This document shows, piece after piece, positions 1 to 7,738 of a stretch of DNA of 21,269 bases. A program made the translations under genes and the position numbers. The DNA is from a virus. The first letter of the stretch is position 1. Every line of letters starts with the position of its first letter. The notes under the pieces were generated by a model. It was not told the DNA's origin. It worked only from the letters and a program-made list of their open reading frames with translations, and made no database searches. Location of the stretch: positions 1 through 21,269 of IMG/VR virus record IMGVR_UViG_3300048635_000111; one strand, given 5' to 3'.

Positions 1-930
1 TATAACTCGCTTATATCTGTTTCAATGGTGTTATCATCATTTTTAGTTAGAATTAATTTTTTATTATCCCCATCTAAACTTATTTCTTTAATATCTGCAT
101 TGGTTAAATCACTTATATCAATATCAATTGTGTTATCATCAGTTAAAGTTAAAGTTATTTTAGAGTTATTATAATCTAAATTACCCTCTTTAACATTTAT
201 ATTGTCATATAAAGATGAAATATCCCCTTTTACCTCTGTATTATCAGTTAAAGTTAGAATTAATTCTTTTGTATCATCATTTACGGCTACATCTTTAACA
301 TTTATATTATCGTATAATGGACTTACATCTAATGTTAAAATTTCATCATCATTTCTAGTTAGCTTAATTTCTTTGTTAGTCTCATCTAATTCAATATTAT
401 CTACATAGAAATTATCATAAAGCACTCCAATATCTAATTTAATAGTGCTATCATTTGTAAGAGTTGCTACTAACTGTTTATTATCATCATCTAATGATAA
501 ATTATCTAAGTTTATATTATCATATAAAGGGGTTACATCACTTTCTAAAGTGCTATCATCTGTTAGAGTTAGTATTAATTTTTTATTATCATTATCTAAT
601 GATAACTCTTTAACATTTATATTGTCATATAAAGATGAAATATCCCCTTTTACCTCTGTATTATCAGTTAAAGTTAGAATTAATTCTTTTGTATCATCAT
701 TTAAACTTATTTCTTTAACTCTTATATCATCATAAAATTTAGATATATCTAAATTTATCTTTGAATCATCATTTAAAATTGCGTTGAGAGTTTTATTATC
801 ATCATCTATTTCTAAATTTTCCAAATAAGTATCATCTAATAGAGATGATATATCAACATCAATGCTATCATCATTATTTAAAGTTGCAATTAATTTTTTA
901 TTATCTTCATCTATTTCAAGCTTAGTTAAA
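1..930 (-). repeat. Tandem 105-bp coding repeats in the fibre gene
   Basis: The fibre gene contains consecutive 35-codon units. Most are diverged, but bases 186-283 and 606-703 are identical over 98 bp and lie 420 bp apart, exactly four units. This suggests recent copying or gene conversion among units, and that unit number can change by in-frame recombination. Confidence 0.85.
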
Positions 931-1157
931 TAAGTGTTAGTTTCAGATACTGCTTTATCTATATCATTTAAAACTCTATCTAAATCTTTAAATCTAGCTG
1001 GTTTATTTGCAATATATTTTTTAGAGTTTGGATTTTGTTCTAACCAATCAGCGTTAGAATTATTATAACTAGCATTTTTTAATTTTGGTAATTGTCTTTT
1101 AGCTTTTTTAATATCAATAACTTTAATATCAATATTATCTTTTTTTCTCTTAGCCAT
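1..1157 (-). CDS. Repeat-built tail fibre protein (partial, runs off the left edge)
   Basis: An uninterrupted reading frame of 385 codons starts at the ATG ending at 1157, preceded by an AAAAGGAT ribosome binding site, and is still open at base 1. The first ~75 residues are basic and then helical (starting MAKRKKDNIDIK). The rest is a series of about nine 35-residue units with the pattern LYDNINVKELSLDxDNKKL followed by hydrophobic-alternating residues and DDST. Each unit looks like a beta-hairpin: acidic turn, strand, turn, strand. This is what trimeric phage fibre shafts look like, and the gene sits at the end of the structural operon. The receptor-binding tip and any chaperone would lie outside the window. 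It could instead be a head decoration or surface adhesin. Fibre role is inferred from repeats and position; no tip domain is visible. Confidence 0.65.
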   Translation of the reverse strand, partial: MAKRKKDNIDIKVIDIKKAKRQLPKLKNASYNNSNADWLEQNPNSKKYIANKPARFKDLDRVLNDIDKAVSETNTYLTKLEIDEDNKKLIATLNNDDSIDVDISSLLDDTYLENLEIDDDNKTLNAILNDDSKINLDISKFYDDIRVKEISLNDDTKELILTLTDNTEVKGDISSLYDNINVKELSLDNDNKKLILTLTDDSTLESDVTPLYDNINLDNLSLDDDNKQLVATLTNDSTIKLDIGVLYDNFYVDNIELDETNKEIKLTRNDDEILTLDVSPLYDNINVKDVAVNDDTKELILTLTDNTEVKGDISSLYDNINVKEGNLDYNNSKITLTLTDDNTIDIDISDLTNADIKEISLDGDNKKLILTKNDDNTIETDISEL

Positions 1158-1168
1158 ATTTAATCCTT

Positions 1169-1405
1169 TTAATTTTTAAATATTTCTGCAACAGAATTAT
1201 ATTTTTTACCATTGTGAATATAAAACCCATTAATATATTTAATAGTAGATTTATTTTTTTTAATTTTATATTTTAAATCATTTAAATATTTAATTTTCTC
1301 TTGCAATGTTTTATTTTCTGTTTCAAGATTTTTTATAATATTTTGAGAGGCTTCATATTTTTTTAATAGTTCTTCATATAATTGTTTATATGCTTTTCTA
1401 CTCAT
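1169..1405 (-). CDS. Small coiled-coil protein of unknown function
   Basis: A 78-residue ORF between the major capsid gene and the repeat fibre gene, same strand, with AAAGGG upstream of the ATG. Residues ~8-52 are a charged, heptad-like helix (KKYEASQNIIKNLETENKTL). The C-terminal 25 residues (YINGFYIHNGKKYNSVAEI) look like a small beta-rich tail. I do not recognise a family. The position after the capsid protein would suit a head accessory or head-tail joining protein, but nothing in the sequence proves that. Codon use matches its neighbours, and the short spacing to the fibre gene indicates co-transcription. Confidence 0.6.
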   Translation of the reverse strand: MSRKAYKQLYEELLKKYEASQNIIKNLETENKTLQEKIKYLNDLKYKIKKNKSTIKYINGFYIHNGKKYNSVAEIFKN

Positions 1406-1442
1406 TTAAACCCTTTTTTAACTAATGCAATATAGATTAAAT

Positions 1443-2438
1443 CTATACTGCAAAAGTTAAAAATGAAATAGGAGATAATTTTTTATCTACAATTCTTTCA
1501 TAGTTATCTTTATCTTGAAGCTCTGTAAGTGTTGCACCTGTTGATTTTTCTTGATTTACTCCTAAATATGAAAAACCATTATAAGAGAGTAAATATCTTT
1601 TTCTAGTGATTACAATTTCTTTACCCCCACCATCTCCTATAAGTTCATCTCTTTCAAACATTAAAGGGTTTGTAACATTGTCTGACTCTTCAAAAATAAC
1701 ACTGCCCATATCTGCAAATAATACGGTTGTATTTTCTCCATCAAATGGCATAATATCATCTACAATTATAATTGAATTCTCATCATATAGATGATACATA
1801 AGTTTTCCATTAGATTCATTTAATACAGCTCTAATTCTCCCTGAATCTTCTTTTTTAATACTAGCAAGTGCTTTTGAATGCATTATCATAAAATCACTCC
1901 CACTCATTCCCCTATCCCCTTTTAATGCGTGGGTATCAATTATCATTTCATAACTATAATTTTCACCTGATTTATCCAAATGCAAATCTGAATCATTTTT
2001 ATCTTTATTATTTTCTAATATTCCAATTGCCATACTTGCCATACGATGTTTAATATCATAACTCCAATATCTAGCAATGTAATCTCTAATAACTATAAAT
2101 GGGTCATTTCCACTATCAAGCATTCTAGCTATATCATAAGAACCCCAAACTTGGTTATAATTTCCTAATAGTGCAAATTGTCTAATTTTTTCAAAATCAT
2201 TTACATCTGCTAAATTCGTGCTATCATCTGATATATTAGGTTCAATATAATCTCCAATCTTTAAAAATGGAATTTCTAACCTTGTTCCCATGTCATTAGC
2301 ATTTACCATTTTTTTTATTCTTGTATCTCTTGTTAGAATACCACTATTATAAAAATTTAATAACTCTGGACTCTCATTAATATCCTCGGTAGTCCATAAC
2401 TCTCTTTGTAGAATTTTAGATAAATCGTAATGTGCCAT
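1443..2438 (-). CDS. Major capsid protein
   Basis: A 331-residue protein directly downstream of a coiled-coil scaffold gene, which is the usual place for the major capsid gene. The N-terminal half has the pattern of phage coat proteins: a short helical start, then strand-rich segments (MGTRLEIPFLKIGDYIEP) and a long helix around residues 118-145 (YIARYWSYDIKHRMASMAIG). The C-terminus (YLLSYNGFSYLGVNQEKSTG, then LTELQDKDNYERIVDKKLSP) matches the family pattern in which a His/Tyr-Pro/Asn-Gly-Phe strand is followed by a T-N-x-E-L-x-x-x-x-N-W-x-R-V stretch and a final hydrophobic strand. An HK97 fold is inferred from family knowledge. It polymerises on the scaffold to make the prohead. The start is supported by AAAGG ten bases upstream. 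Confidence 0.8.
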   Translation of the reverse strand: MAHYDLSKILQRELWTTEDINESPELLNFYNSGILTRDTRIKKMVNANDMGTRLEIPFLKIGDYIEPNISDDSTNLADVNDFEKIRQFALLGNYNQVWGSYDIARMLDSGNDPFIVIRDYIARYWSYDIKHRMASMAIGILENNKDKNDSDLHLDKSGENYSYEMIIDTHALKGDRGMSGSDFMIMHSKALASIKKEDSGRIRAVLNESNGKLMYHLYDENSIIIVDDIMPFDGENTTVLFADMGSVIFEESDNVTNPLMFERDELIGDGGGKEIVITRKRYLLSYNGFSYLGVNQEKSTGATLTELQDKDNYERIVDKKLSPISFLTFAV

Positions 2439-2528
2439 TTTTAAACCTTTATTACTTTTATTTTAATTTTAACATATTTAATTTTTTTTATAATAAAAAT
2501 ATGGATAATTTTATTTATTAATTGATAA

Positions 2529-3245
2529 TTAATTTAAATTTATTCCTAACATCTTGGCTTTAGCTAACATTTTTGCTTGAAAATCGCTTGTTATTTGATT
2601 ACTAATGTTTTGATTAGAATTAATATTATTTGCATTCCCTGAACCTTCTTTTATTTCAGATTTAAATAGATAAGGTTTTTTCTCTTTCAACTCTTTTAAT
2701 TTATCATATATACTCATAGGTAAACCTTTTTCATTCCTTAAAACTCCTTGAGAGTCTTTATATATTATATTTCCATTATCGTCTATATCAGCACTATTTT
2801 TTAAATTAAATAAAATATCTTCTAATGCTCCATCTTGTGCTTTAATATTTGGGATTACCTCTTTTATTTTATTTTCAAGCAATAGTGATTTTTTTTCATT
2901 TTCAAATGATTTTATTTTATCCTCATACTCTTTTATTTTATTTTCAAACTTTTCATTTAATTCTTTTATTAATTCATTATATTTATTTTCAACCTTAGAT
3001 AAATCTTCATTATTATTTAATTTAGATTTAATTAGTTCCTCATTTAATGGGGTATTTTCATCTAATCCTAAAAGAGTTTTTATTTTAAATAACTCTTTAT
3101 TTTTAGATTCTAAATCAGTTTTAACCGTGGTTAGAGAGTTTTTTAAATTATTTATTTCAATCTTATATTGATTTTCAAGATTATTAATATAATTTTCTAT
3201 TTCACTTCTTAAATTTTCATCTTCTATTTTTTGTAAAAAATCCAT
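2529..3245 (-). CDS. Capsid scaffolding protein
   Basis: A 238-residue, highly charged protein. Residues ~1-135 are almost continuous coiled coil rich in Lys, Glu, Asn and Leu (ENYINNLENQYKIEINNLKN). A looser segment follows, then a short basic C-terminal helix (FQAKMLAKAKMLGINLN). This is the architecture of phage scaffolds of the SPP1 gp11 type, where the basic C-terminus contacts the coat protein. The order portal, small protein, scaffold, coat is also that of SPP1-like head modules. It would direct prohead assembly and then leave or be degraded. No protease domain is visible, so proteolysis would need another gene. GGAG lies at a suitable distance from the start. Confidence 0.75.
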   Translation of the reverse strand: MDFLQKIEDENLRSEIENYINNLENQYKIEINNLKNSLTTVKTDLESKNKELFKIKTLLGLDENTPLNEELIKSKLNNNEDLSKVENKYNELIKELNEKFENKIKEYEDKIKSFENEKKSLLLENKIKEVIPNIKAQDGALEDILFNLKNSADIDDNGNIIYKDSQGVLRNEKGLPMSIYDKLKELKEKKPYLFKSEIKEGSGNANNINSNQNISNQITSDFQAKMLAKAKMLGINLN

Positions 3246-3306
3246 TATGCTAACTCCATTTTATTTTATTTTAATTATATCTAAAATTTTAAATAGTAAT
3301 AATATA

Positions 3307-3681
3307 TTATGAATTGCAATTTAAAATTTTATCTTCAAGAATTTTAATATATGCTTCATCATCTATAAATGCAATAAAATCATCAACTAAAGATTGAATT
3401 AAATAATAATCAACCTTACGACCATTTCTAATTTTTAAAACTACATCAAAATTATTACTAAAACCAAAAGATTTTAATTGCTCATCTGTGACAATCTGTA
3501 ATCTATCTCTAACAGCTTTTAAAATATTATCAGCCTTTTTTATAAACTCTAAAATATAGTAATTGCTTTCATTATTTTTAAATTTTTTAGATAACTCTTT
3601 AGTATTATAAAATCTAAATCCATTTTTATCTATATAAGATATATCCTCAAAAGTTAAATTATTTATATTTTTTTCTTGCAT
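3307..3681 (-). CDS. Hypothetical protein between portal and scaffold
   Basis: A 124-residue acidic protein read immediately after the portal gene; its GGAG ribosome binding site lies inside the end of the portal gene, so the two are probably coupled. It is mixed alpha/beta with short hydrophobic runs and no transmembrane segment (ISYIDKNGFRFYNTKELSKK; KVDYYLIQSLVDDFIAFIDD). I do not recognise a family. In related head modules this slot holds minor head or head-completion proteins, so a structural role is plausible but unproven. A 61-base gap separates it from the scaffold gene. Confidence 0.6.
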   Translation of the reverse strand: MQEKNINNLTFEDISYIDKNGFRFYNTKELSKKFKNNESNYYILEFIKKADNILKAVRDRLQIVTDEQLKSFGFSNNFDVVLKIRNGRKVDYYLIQSLVDDFIAFIDDEAYIKILEDKILNCNS

Positions 3682-3686
3682 ATTAT

Positions 3687-5015
3687 TTAAACTCCTTTTT
3701 CAATTTCATCAATAATTTTTTCTTTTTCTTTTTCTATATCATCTATTTTAACTATTTCTCCCTCTGTTAAAATTTTATATAGGGTATCTAAGCTAATATC
3801 TCTATCTTTTCTAAGATTTATAATTGCGTTTAAAATATCTGCATTTAAGCTTATATTTGATAAATCTCTATTTAACTCTATTGAGCCAATATCTTGATTA
3901 GTTAATAATTTTAAATTTTCTAATGAATGATTTATAGCTGTTTCTAAAGAGTTTAAAATTAAAGATAAGATTGATTTGTTTTTATTTTCTTTAATTTTAG
4001 CTTCTGTTGCTGTTGTAAATTTTTCAACCCTTAATATATCAAAACTCATATCAATTATATAATTTTCTAACCTCTCTAACTCTCTTTCAGCAATAGCAAC
4101 ACTAGAACCCTTTATTTCTTGCCATTCAAATTTATAAGCGTTACCTTGATTAGTTGGAAATAGAATTAAAGAATTTACACCTAATGTAATATTTTTATCA
4201 TTACTTGAATTTTGAGGTAAACCATACATGATAGGCACTGGATTACTTGCTATGTGTGATATATTCATAATACCACTATTTAAATTATAGTGAGATTTAT
4301 TTAAATTTTTAATTGTTGAAACAATTGAACTAGCATTTAAATAATTACTATCATTAGAGCCATATATAATTTCAATTGGAATATAATCTAAATCATTATT
4401 CCAACTTGAAATTAATTCAAATTTATTATTAACTTTTCTATATTTATTACCCCCACCTATAAAATAATGGTAATAAATAACTGCAATTTCTGCTTCAAAA
4501 TCATTTTTATAATAATACTCAACATCTTCAAAAACTATTGAAAAGAGTTTATTATTTTCATATCTATAATTAACTAATTGAAGATATGTAAACTCTTTTA
4601 AAAACCCTCTAATATTTAAAACTTTTTCCTCTGCTATGGATATATTTTCATCTGTTTTATTAGTATCTGCAATTATAAAAGTTAATCCAAATAATAGAGC
4701 ATTTTTAGTAGCAGTTTGCATAAATTTATTTAGAGATGTATTATTTAAATCTATATTTTTATTATAAATCTCTTTTACATTTATTACATGTTCTTTTATA
4801 AAAATTAAATTTGTTAATCCGTTTATTATTGGTTGGATAAAATTTTTATAATAACTATTTTCTTTTCTCCATAAAAATTTAAAATCTTCCTCTTTATGCC
4901 ATTTATAAAGATAATTTTTTACATCTCCAATATAAAAATTATAGAGTTCTAATAGTTCGTTTCTTTTTTCAACATCTAAAACCTTTGATATTTTACTAAA
5001 ATCTTGCATTATCAT
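3687..5015 (-). CDS. Portal protein
   Basis: A 442-residue protein that would form the dodecameric ring at the capsid vertex through which DNA is pumped. The N-terminal third has the aromatic, charged pattern of portals (WRKENSYYKNFIQPIINGLT) followed by a hydrophobic strand, ALLFGLTFIIADTNK. Around residues 305-365 a long helix (AIAERELERLENYIIDMS), then TTATEAKIKENKNKSILSLI and a helical block, matches the crown and stem region of DUF4055-type portals, where a T-A-T-E-A motif precedes a long helix. The acidic helical C-terminus is also typical. AGGAT upstream supports the first of two nearby ATGs. Unusually, the gene follows a tail fibre gene rather than a terminase gene. Confidence 0.75.
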   Translation of the reverse strand: MIMQDFSKISKVLDVEKRNELLELYNFYIGDVKNYLYKWHKEEDFKFLWRKENSYYKNFIQPIINGLTNLIFIKEHVINVKEIYNKNIDLNNTSLNKFMQTATKNALLFGLTFIIADTNKTDENISIAEEKVLNIRGFLKEFTYLQLVNYRYENNKLFSIVFEDVEYYYKNDFEAEIAVIYYHYFIGGGNKYRKVNNKFELISSWNNDLDYIPIEIIYGSNDSNYLNASSIVSTIKNLNKSHYNLNSGIMNISHIASNPVPIMYGLPQNSSNDKNITLGVNSLILFPTNQGNAYKFEWQEIKGSSVAIAERELERLENYIIDMSFDILRVEKFTTATEAKIKENKNKSILSLILNSLETAINHSLENLKLLTNQDIGSIELNRDLSNISLNADILNAIINLRKDRDISLDTLYKILTEGEIVKIDDIEKEKEKIIDEIEKGV

Positions 5016-5023
5016 TATAAATC

Positions 5024-5938
5024 CTATTTTAAAGTTATTCTAACTCTATGCGAACTTGATAAACTCCATAAATCAATGGTTTGATTTAAGCCAACCCATT
5101 GAGAATTGCCTAAATCCCATACATAAGCATTAGTTTTTGGTTCATCTGATGATTTATCCCATGCACTAGCTGTTAAAATACCGTTTCTTAATCTATCAGA
5201 ACCAACCCAACCTTGAATTAATCCTGATTGGCTATGATGTTTTTCTATTTGTAAATCTAAATTTTCTTTATCTGCAACTAAATCTAAAACTTTTACAATA
5301 ATACTATCATTGTTTGTATCTCCATCTTCAGTATCAAAACCATCATGAGAAACAATTAAAATACAATCTAAACCTAATATACCCTCATGTAAATAACCTC
5401 TAACAACTAAATATTTATAAGTTGGGTTTTCTCCCCATGAATCTTGCCAACTAACATAATTTGAAATTTCATCATGGTCATCTAATAAAATATTAATAAT
5501 TCTATTATCATCAAAATATAAATTTATTAGAGAAATAAATTTATCTCCATCAAAATATAATGGAATAATTCTATTTACTGTTATATCTCCTTTTATTAAA
5601 TCTGCACCATTTCTATTTTTTATATCATAACTTGAGCCGTTTATATCTAGTGTTACACTATCAGTATTTGCTTCGGTAAATAAAACATGAATTATTGAAC
5701 CATCTTTTAATTCATTTATAGAATTATCTACATTATTTCTACTTGCTGTATAATCATTAGCTCCACTAGCTATATAAATATCTTTTTGAATAATATCTAC
5801 TGCTTTTATTAATTGGTCTGTATCACTATTTAATTCTTGATTTGTAAAACTTACAATATTTTCTAACTCTTTTGAATGGTTATCCCACTGTTCGGCTGAT
5901 AGAGTATCTCCTTCTTGCTTATCACTTAATTTCAACAT
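5024..5938 (-). CDS. Tail fibre or baseplate-attached fibre protein
   Basis: A 304-residue protein following the gp48-like baseplate gene, where Mu-like phages place their tail fibre. The N-terminus (KQEGDTLSAEQWDNHSKEL, then NQELNSDTDQLIKAVDIIQK) fits the attachment segment of Mu-like fibres, a T-L-x-A-x-x-W-N motif followed by a helix before the shaft. Residues ~90-135 are a beta domain (SVTLDINGSSYDIKNRNGAD), and the C-terminal ~150 residues are rich in Trp, Asp, Ser and Gly, like a receptor-binding tip. The composition differs from neighbours (more Trp and Gly), as expected of a fast-evolving host-range protein. AAGGAG inside the preceding small ORF serves its start. Confidence 0.65.
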   Translation of the reverse strand: MLKLSDKQEGDTLSAEQWDNHSKELENIVSFTNQELNSDTDQLIKAVDIIQKDIYIASGANDYTASRNNVDNSINELKDGSIIHVLFTEANTDSVTLDINGSSYDIKNRNGADLIKGDITVNRIIPLYFDGDKFISLINLYFDDNRIINILLDDHDEISNYVSWQDSWGENPTYKYLVVRGYLHEGILGLDCILIVSHDGFDTEDGDTNNDSIIVKVLDLVADKENLDLQIEKHHSQSGLIQGWVGSDRLRNGILTASAWDKSSDEPKTNAYVWDLGNSQWVGLNQTIDLWSLSSSHRVRITLK

Positions 5939-6061
5939 TTATTTATTACTCCTTTTATTAATTTTACTAACAATAAAAGCTATAATAAATATTATAGCAT
6001 AGCCTAAAATAGCTATTGGAAATATTATATATATTAAAATTGCTAAAAATCCCTTAATCAT
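5939..6061 (-). CDS. 40-residue single-pass membrane peptide
   Basis: A short ORF fills the gap between the gp48-like gene and the fibre gene: its ATG begins four bases after the upstream stop and its TAA abuts the next ATG. The product is about 28 hydrophobic residues (GFLAILIYIIFPIAILGYAI and on) followed by a basic tail, KINKRSNK, giving a membrane helix with an N-out/C-in bias. Its tight fit in the operon and the downstream ribosome binding site inside it argue that it is real. Function is unknown; a holin-like or pinholin-like role is possible, since no other lysis gene is visible, but this is inference from hydrophobicity only. Confidence 0.55.
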   Translation of the reverse strand: MIKGFLAILIYIIFPIAILGYAIIFIIAFIVSKINKRSNK

Positions 6062-6064
6062 TTA

Positions 6065-6745
6065 TTATCCCTCACATTCTTGATTTATACAAGTTTTATA
6101 ATCTAATGGATTATAAATATTATCTTGTTTCATATCTTCAATACTTATAACTACATCTACCCTTTTAATATAATTATAAATAGCTGTTAATTTTTTTAAT
6201 ATTAGTTGGCTAGGATTTCCATATACTTTTATTCTAACCTCATCATAAGCTTTAAAATCTCCAAAAGGGATTGGAAATGTATAAGTAAAAGCATTGTTTG
6301 GATTACCTTTTATAAACTCTATTTCAATACTCAAACAATAAATAGAGGCTATTCTTTTATATCCTATCTCACTATTATCATTCATTAGACATTTTTTTAT
6401 AATTATATCATTTTGCCTATCTTTTGGAGTTACTTTTTTATTTGTGCTACCATCTCCAAAAGGGATTGGAAATGTATAAGTAAATTGATATAATTGTGCC
6501 TCATTGTCAAATTTAAAATTATTATCTGGTATTCCTAACTCTATTTCATGCAATTTATTCAATTCTAACCCCTCGCAAGGATATAAACTTAAATAAATCC
6601 TATTTATATAATCAATTAAAGATTGAAACTCACTATTTAAAATATTAAAAAATTTATTTAAATTTGAATTACTGCATGATAAAATAGTTTGAAATGTATT
6701 TAAAAAATAATCTTGTAATTTAAAATATTTTAAAAATTTTCTCAT
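6065..6745 (-). CDS. Mu gp48-like baseplate protein (DUF2313 type)
   Basis: A 226-residue protein just upstream of the fibre gene, the slot of Mu gp48 and YmfQ-type proteins that close the baseplate and carry the fibres. The N-terminal helical region (FFNILNSEFQSLIDYINRIY) followed by a Pro/Cys-Glu segment and EIELGIPDN fits the family, in which a helical start leads to a W/L-E-x-x-L-G-I-P stretch. The ATG overlaps the stop of the frameshifted chaperone product (ATGA). The protein contains the 11-residue string FTYTFPIPFGD twice, 65 codons apart, encoded by an identical 33-bp repeat. It is somewhat longer than is usual for this family, consistent with an inserted or duplicated middle section. 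Confidence 0.65.
   Translation of the reverse strand: MRKFLKYFKLQDYFLNTFQTILSCSNSNLNKFFNILNSEFQSLIDYINRIYLSLYPCEGLELNKLHEIELGIPDNNFKFDNEAQLYQFTYTFPIPFGDGSTNKKVTPKDRQNDIIIKKCLMNDNSEIGYKRIASIYCLSIEIEFIKGNPNNAFTYTFPIPFGDFKAYDEVRIKVYGNPSQLILKKLTAIYNYIKRVDVVISIEDMKQDNIYNPLDYKTCINQECEG
6257..6484 (-). repeat. 33-bp direct repeat pair inside the gp48-like gene
   Basis: Bases 6257-6289 and 6452-6484 are identical and 195 bp (65 codons) apart, in frame. Each encodes FTYTFPIPFGD. Recombination between them would delete 65 residues without shifting the frame. Residues outside the repeat on either side are not similar. Confidence 0.85.
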
Positions 6746-7313
6746 CTCTTTAACTCTTTAGAATGATTTACACATCTTTTATAAATCCTTTTTAATTTTT
6801 TTATATTTATTTTTTCTAAATACTCATAATTTATCCCACCTTGCATATATATAGATATATTAAAGATAATATCTTCTAAGGAGTTTAAATCTATACTCCT
6901 TAGATTTGAAATAAAAAATAACTTACCTCTGATAAAATTTTATTGTAATCTATAATAGATAGTTTTTTTAAATGATTTTCATTTACTTTTATTTCTCCGT
7001 CCCAATAACCATTAGCAGTTAAATATTTATTTATTGCTTTTGATAACTCATCAATTGTATTTGCAGTAAAAAATAATTCTAATGGAAATGATTTTAAATT
7101 ATCTTCACTATTATTTTGATTAGTTGCATTATCTTTTATTTTATTTTCAAGATTTAAAATAGATTGCATTACTATACTTTTTACATCTGCATATAATTTA
7201 AAATTTGAAACATTTGGTAATCTAACCTCTAATATTTCTACTTCTTTTAAATCTCCATTGAAACTTATTTTAATTGGGGTTGATAGTTGTATTATTTTAT
7301 TATCTTCATTCAT
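6742..7313 (-). CDS. Tail assembly chaperone, long form by -1 frameshift
   Basis: Slippage at T-TTT-TTA (6918-6912) moves the ribosome into an open frame that continues from 6912 for 56 codons to a TGA at 6744-6742, giving a product of about 190 residues. The added part begins ISNLRSIDLNSLEDIIFNIS and ends with a basic tail, INIKKLKRIYKR and on. Its stop overlaps the ATG of the gp48-like gene as ATGA, so the extension frame occupies what would otherwise be a 154-base gap. This is the lambda gpG/gpGT arrangement known to be conserved in long-tailed phages. The extension has no ATG start near the frame boundary, which supports frameshifting over a separate gene. Confidence 0.75.
6875..6918 (-). 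promoter_or_regulatory. Programmed -1 frameshift signal
   Basis: In transcript order there is the slippery heptamer TTTTTTA (6918-6912), aligned so TTT and TTA are zero-frame codons; a 7-nt spacer TTTCAAA; then a perfect 10-bp stem, TCTAAGGAGT (6904-6895) and ACTCCTTAGA (6884-6875), around a 10-nt loop. Spacer length and stem match the standard for stimulatory hairpins. The zero-frame stop lies in the 5' strand of the stem. Confidence 0.85.
6900..7313 (-). CDS. Tail assembly chaperone, short form
   Basis: A 137-residue protein directly after the tail tube gene, the position of lambda gpG/Mu gp41-type chaperones that coat the tape measure during tail assembly. It starts with a beta segment (IQLSTPIKISFNGDLKEVEI), typical of these proteins, then an Asn/Glu-rich linker and a helical C-terminal half. 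The start has AAAGGAT eight bases upstream. The last codons contain the heptamer T-TTT-TTA in the reading frame, followed by a strong hairpin, so a share of ribosomes should shift back one base and make the long form described in the next entry. Oddly, the tape measure gene that normally follows lies elsewhere (11873-14008). Confidence 0.75.
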   Translation of the reverse strand: MNEDNKIIQLSTPIKISFNGDLKEVEILEVRLPNVSNFKLYADVKSIVMQSILNLENKIKDNATNQNNSEDNLKSFPLELFFTANTIDELSKAINKYLTANGYWDGEIKVNENHLKKLSIIDYNKILSEVSYFLFQI

Positions 7314-7329
7314 TTAATATCCTTTTATT

Positions 7330-7719
7330 TTAATATATTGGGTCTCCAATAAAAGTTAATTCTATATCATCATCAATATTTAAAGCTAAATCTGGAATTT
7401 CTTCTAAACTCATTCCAACAAAAGCAAGGGTAAAACTACCATCACTATTTGATAATTCTATAACATTCATAGCAGTATTATTTAACCAAAAATCAATTAA
7501 ATCTAAATTTCTTTGAGTTGCTTTTATACTAAATATAACTTTGCTTGTAGATTCTGTTAAATCCTTACCATGAACAGTAGAAACAGCACCTCCTCCAACT
7601 GTAACAGATTTAATAATAGTTTTAGCACTGTTTGGAATATATTTTAAACTATTTGGAACATACGCAATAATTTCATCATTAATAGATAGTTGAGGGTTTT
7701 CTAAAACTCTTTCAGCCAT
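7330..7719 (-). CDS. Tail tube protein
   Basis: A 129-residue, mainly beta protein immediately downstream of the sheath gene, the order found in contractile tails (Mu L then M). It opens with ERVLENPQLSINDEIIAYVP, has a glycine-rich turn (SVTVGGGAVSTVHGKDLTES) like the loop of stacked tube rings, and ends in DDDIELTFIGDPIY, the last strand of the tube fold. It would stack as hexameric rings on the baseplate around the tape measure to make the DNA channel. The start has AAGGAG upstream, and the 19-base gap to the sheath gene indicates co-translation. Confidence 0.8.
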   Translation of the reverse strand: MAERVLENPQLSINDEIIAYVPNSLKYIPNSAKTIIKSVTVGGGAVSTVHGKDLTESTSKVIFSIKATQRNLDLIDFWLNNTAMNVIELSNSDGSFTLAFVGMSLEEIPDLALNIDDDIELTFIGDPIY

Positions 7720-7738
7720 TTTTATCTCCTTATTTTAT

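Noticed and set aside
202-735. Plus-strand ORFs at 202-408 and 445-735
   Set aside because: Antisense shadows of the repeat-built fibre gene. They are Ser/Leu-rich, lack ribosome binding sites and simply mirror the 105-bp repeats.
1-930. CRISPR-like regularly spaced repeats
   Set aside because: The 105-bp period is a 35-codon coding period with no spacer/repeat alternation and most units diverged; it is protein repeats.
1606-1794. Plus-strand ORF over the major capsid gene
   Set aside because: Fully inside a recognised gene on the other strand, with low-complexity composition and no ribosome binding site.
6206-6388. Plus-strand ORF inside the gp48-like gene
   Set aside because: Shadow frame of a coding region, no ribosome binding site.
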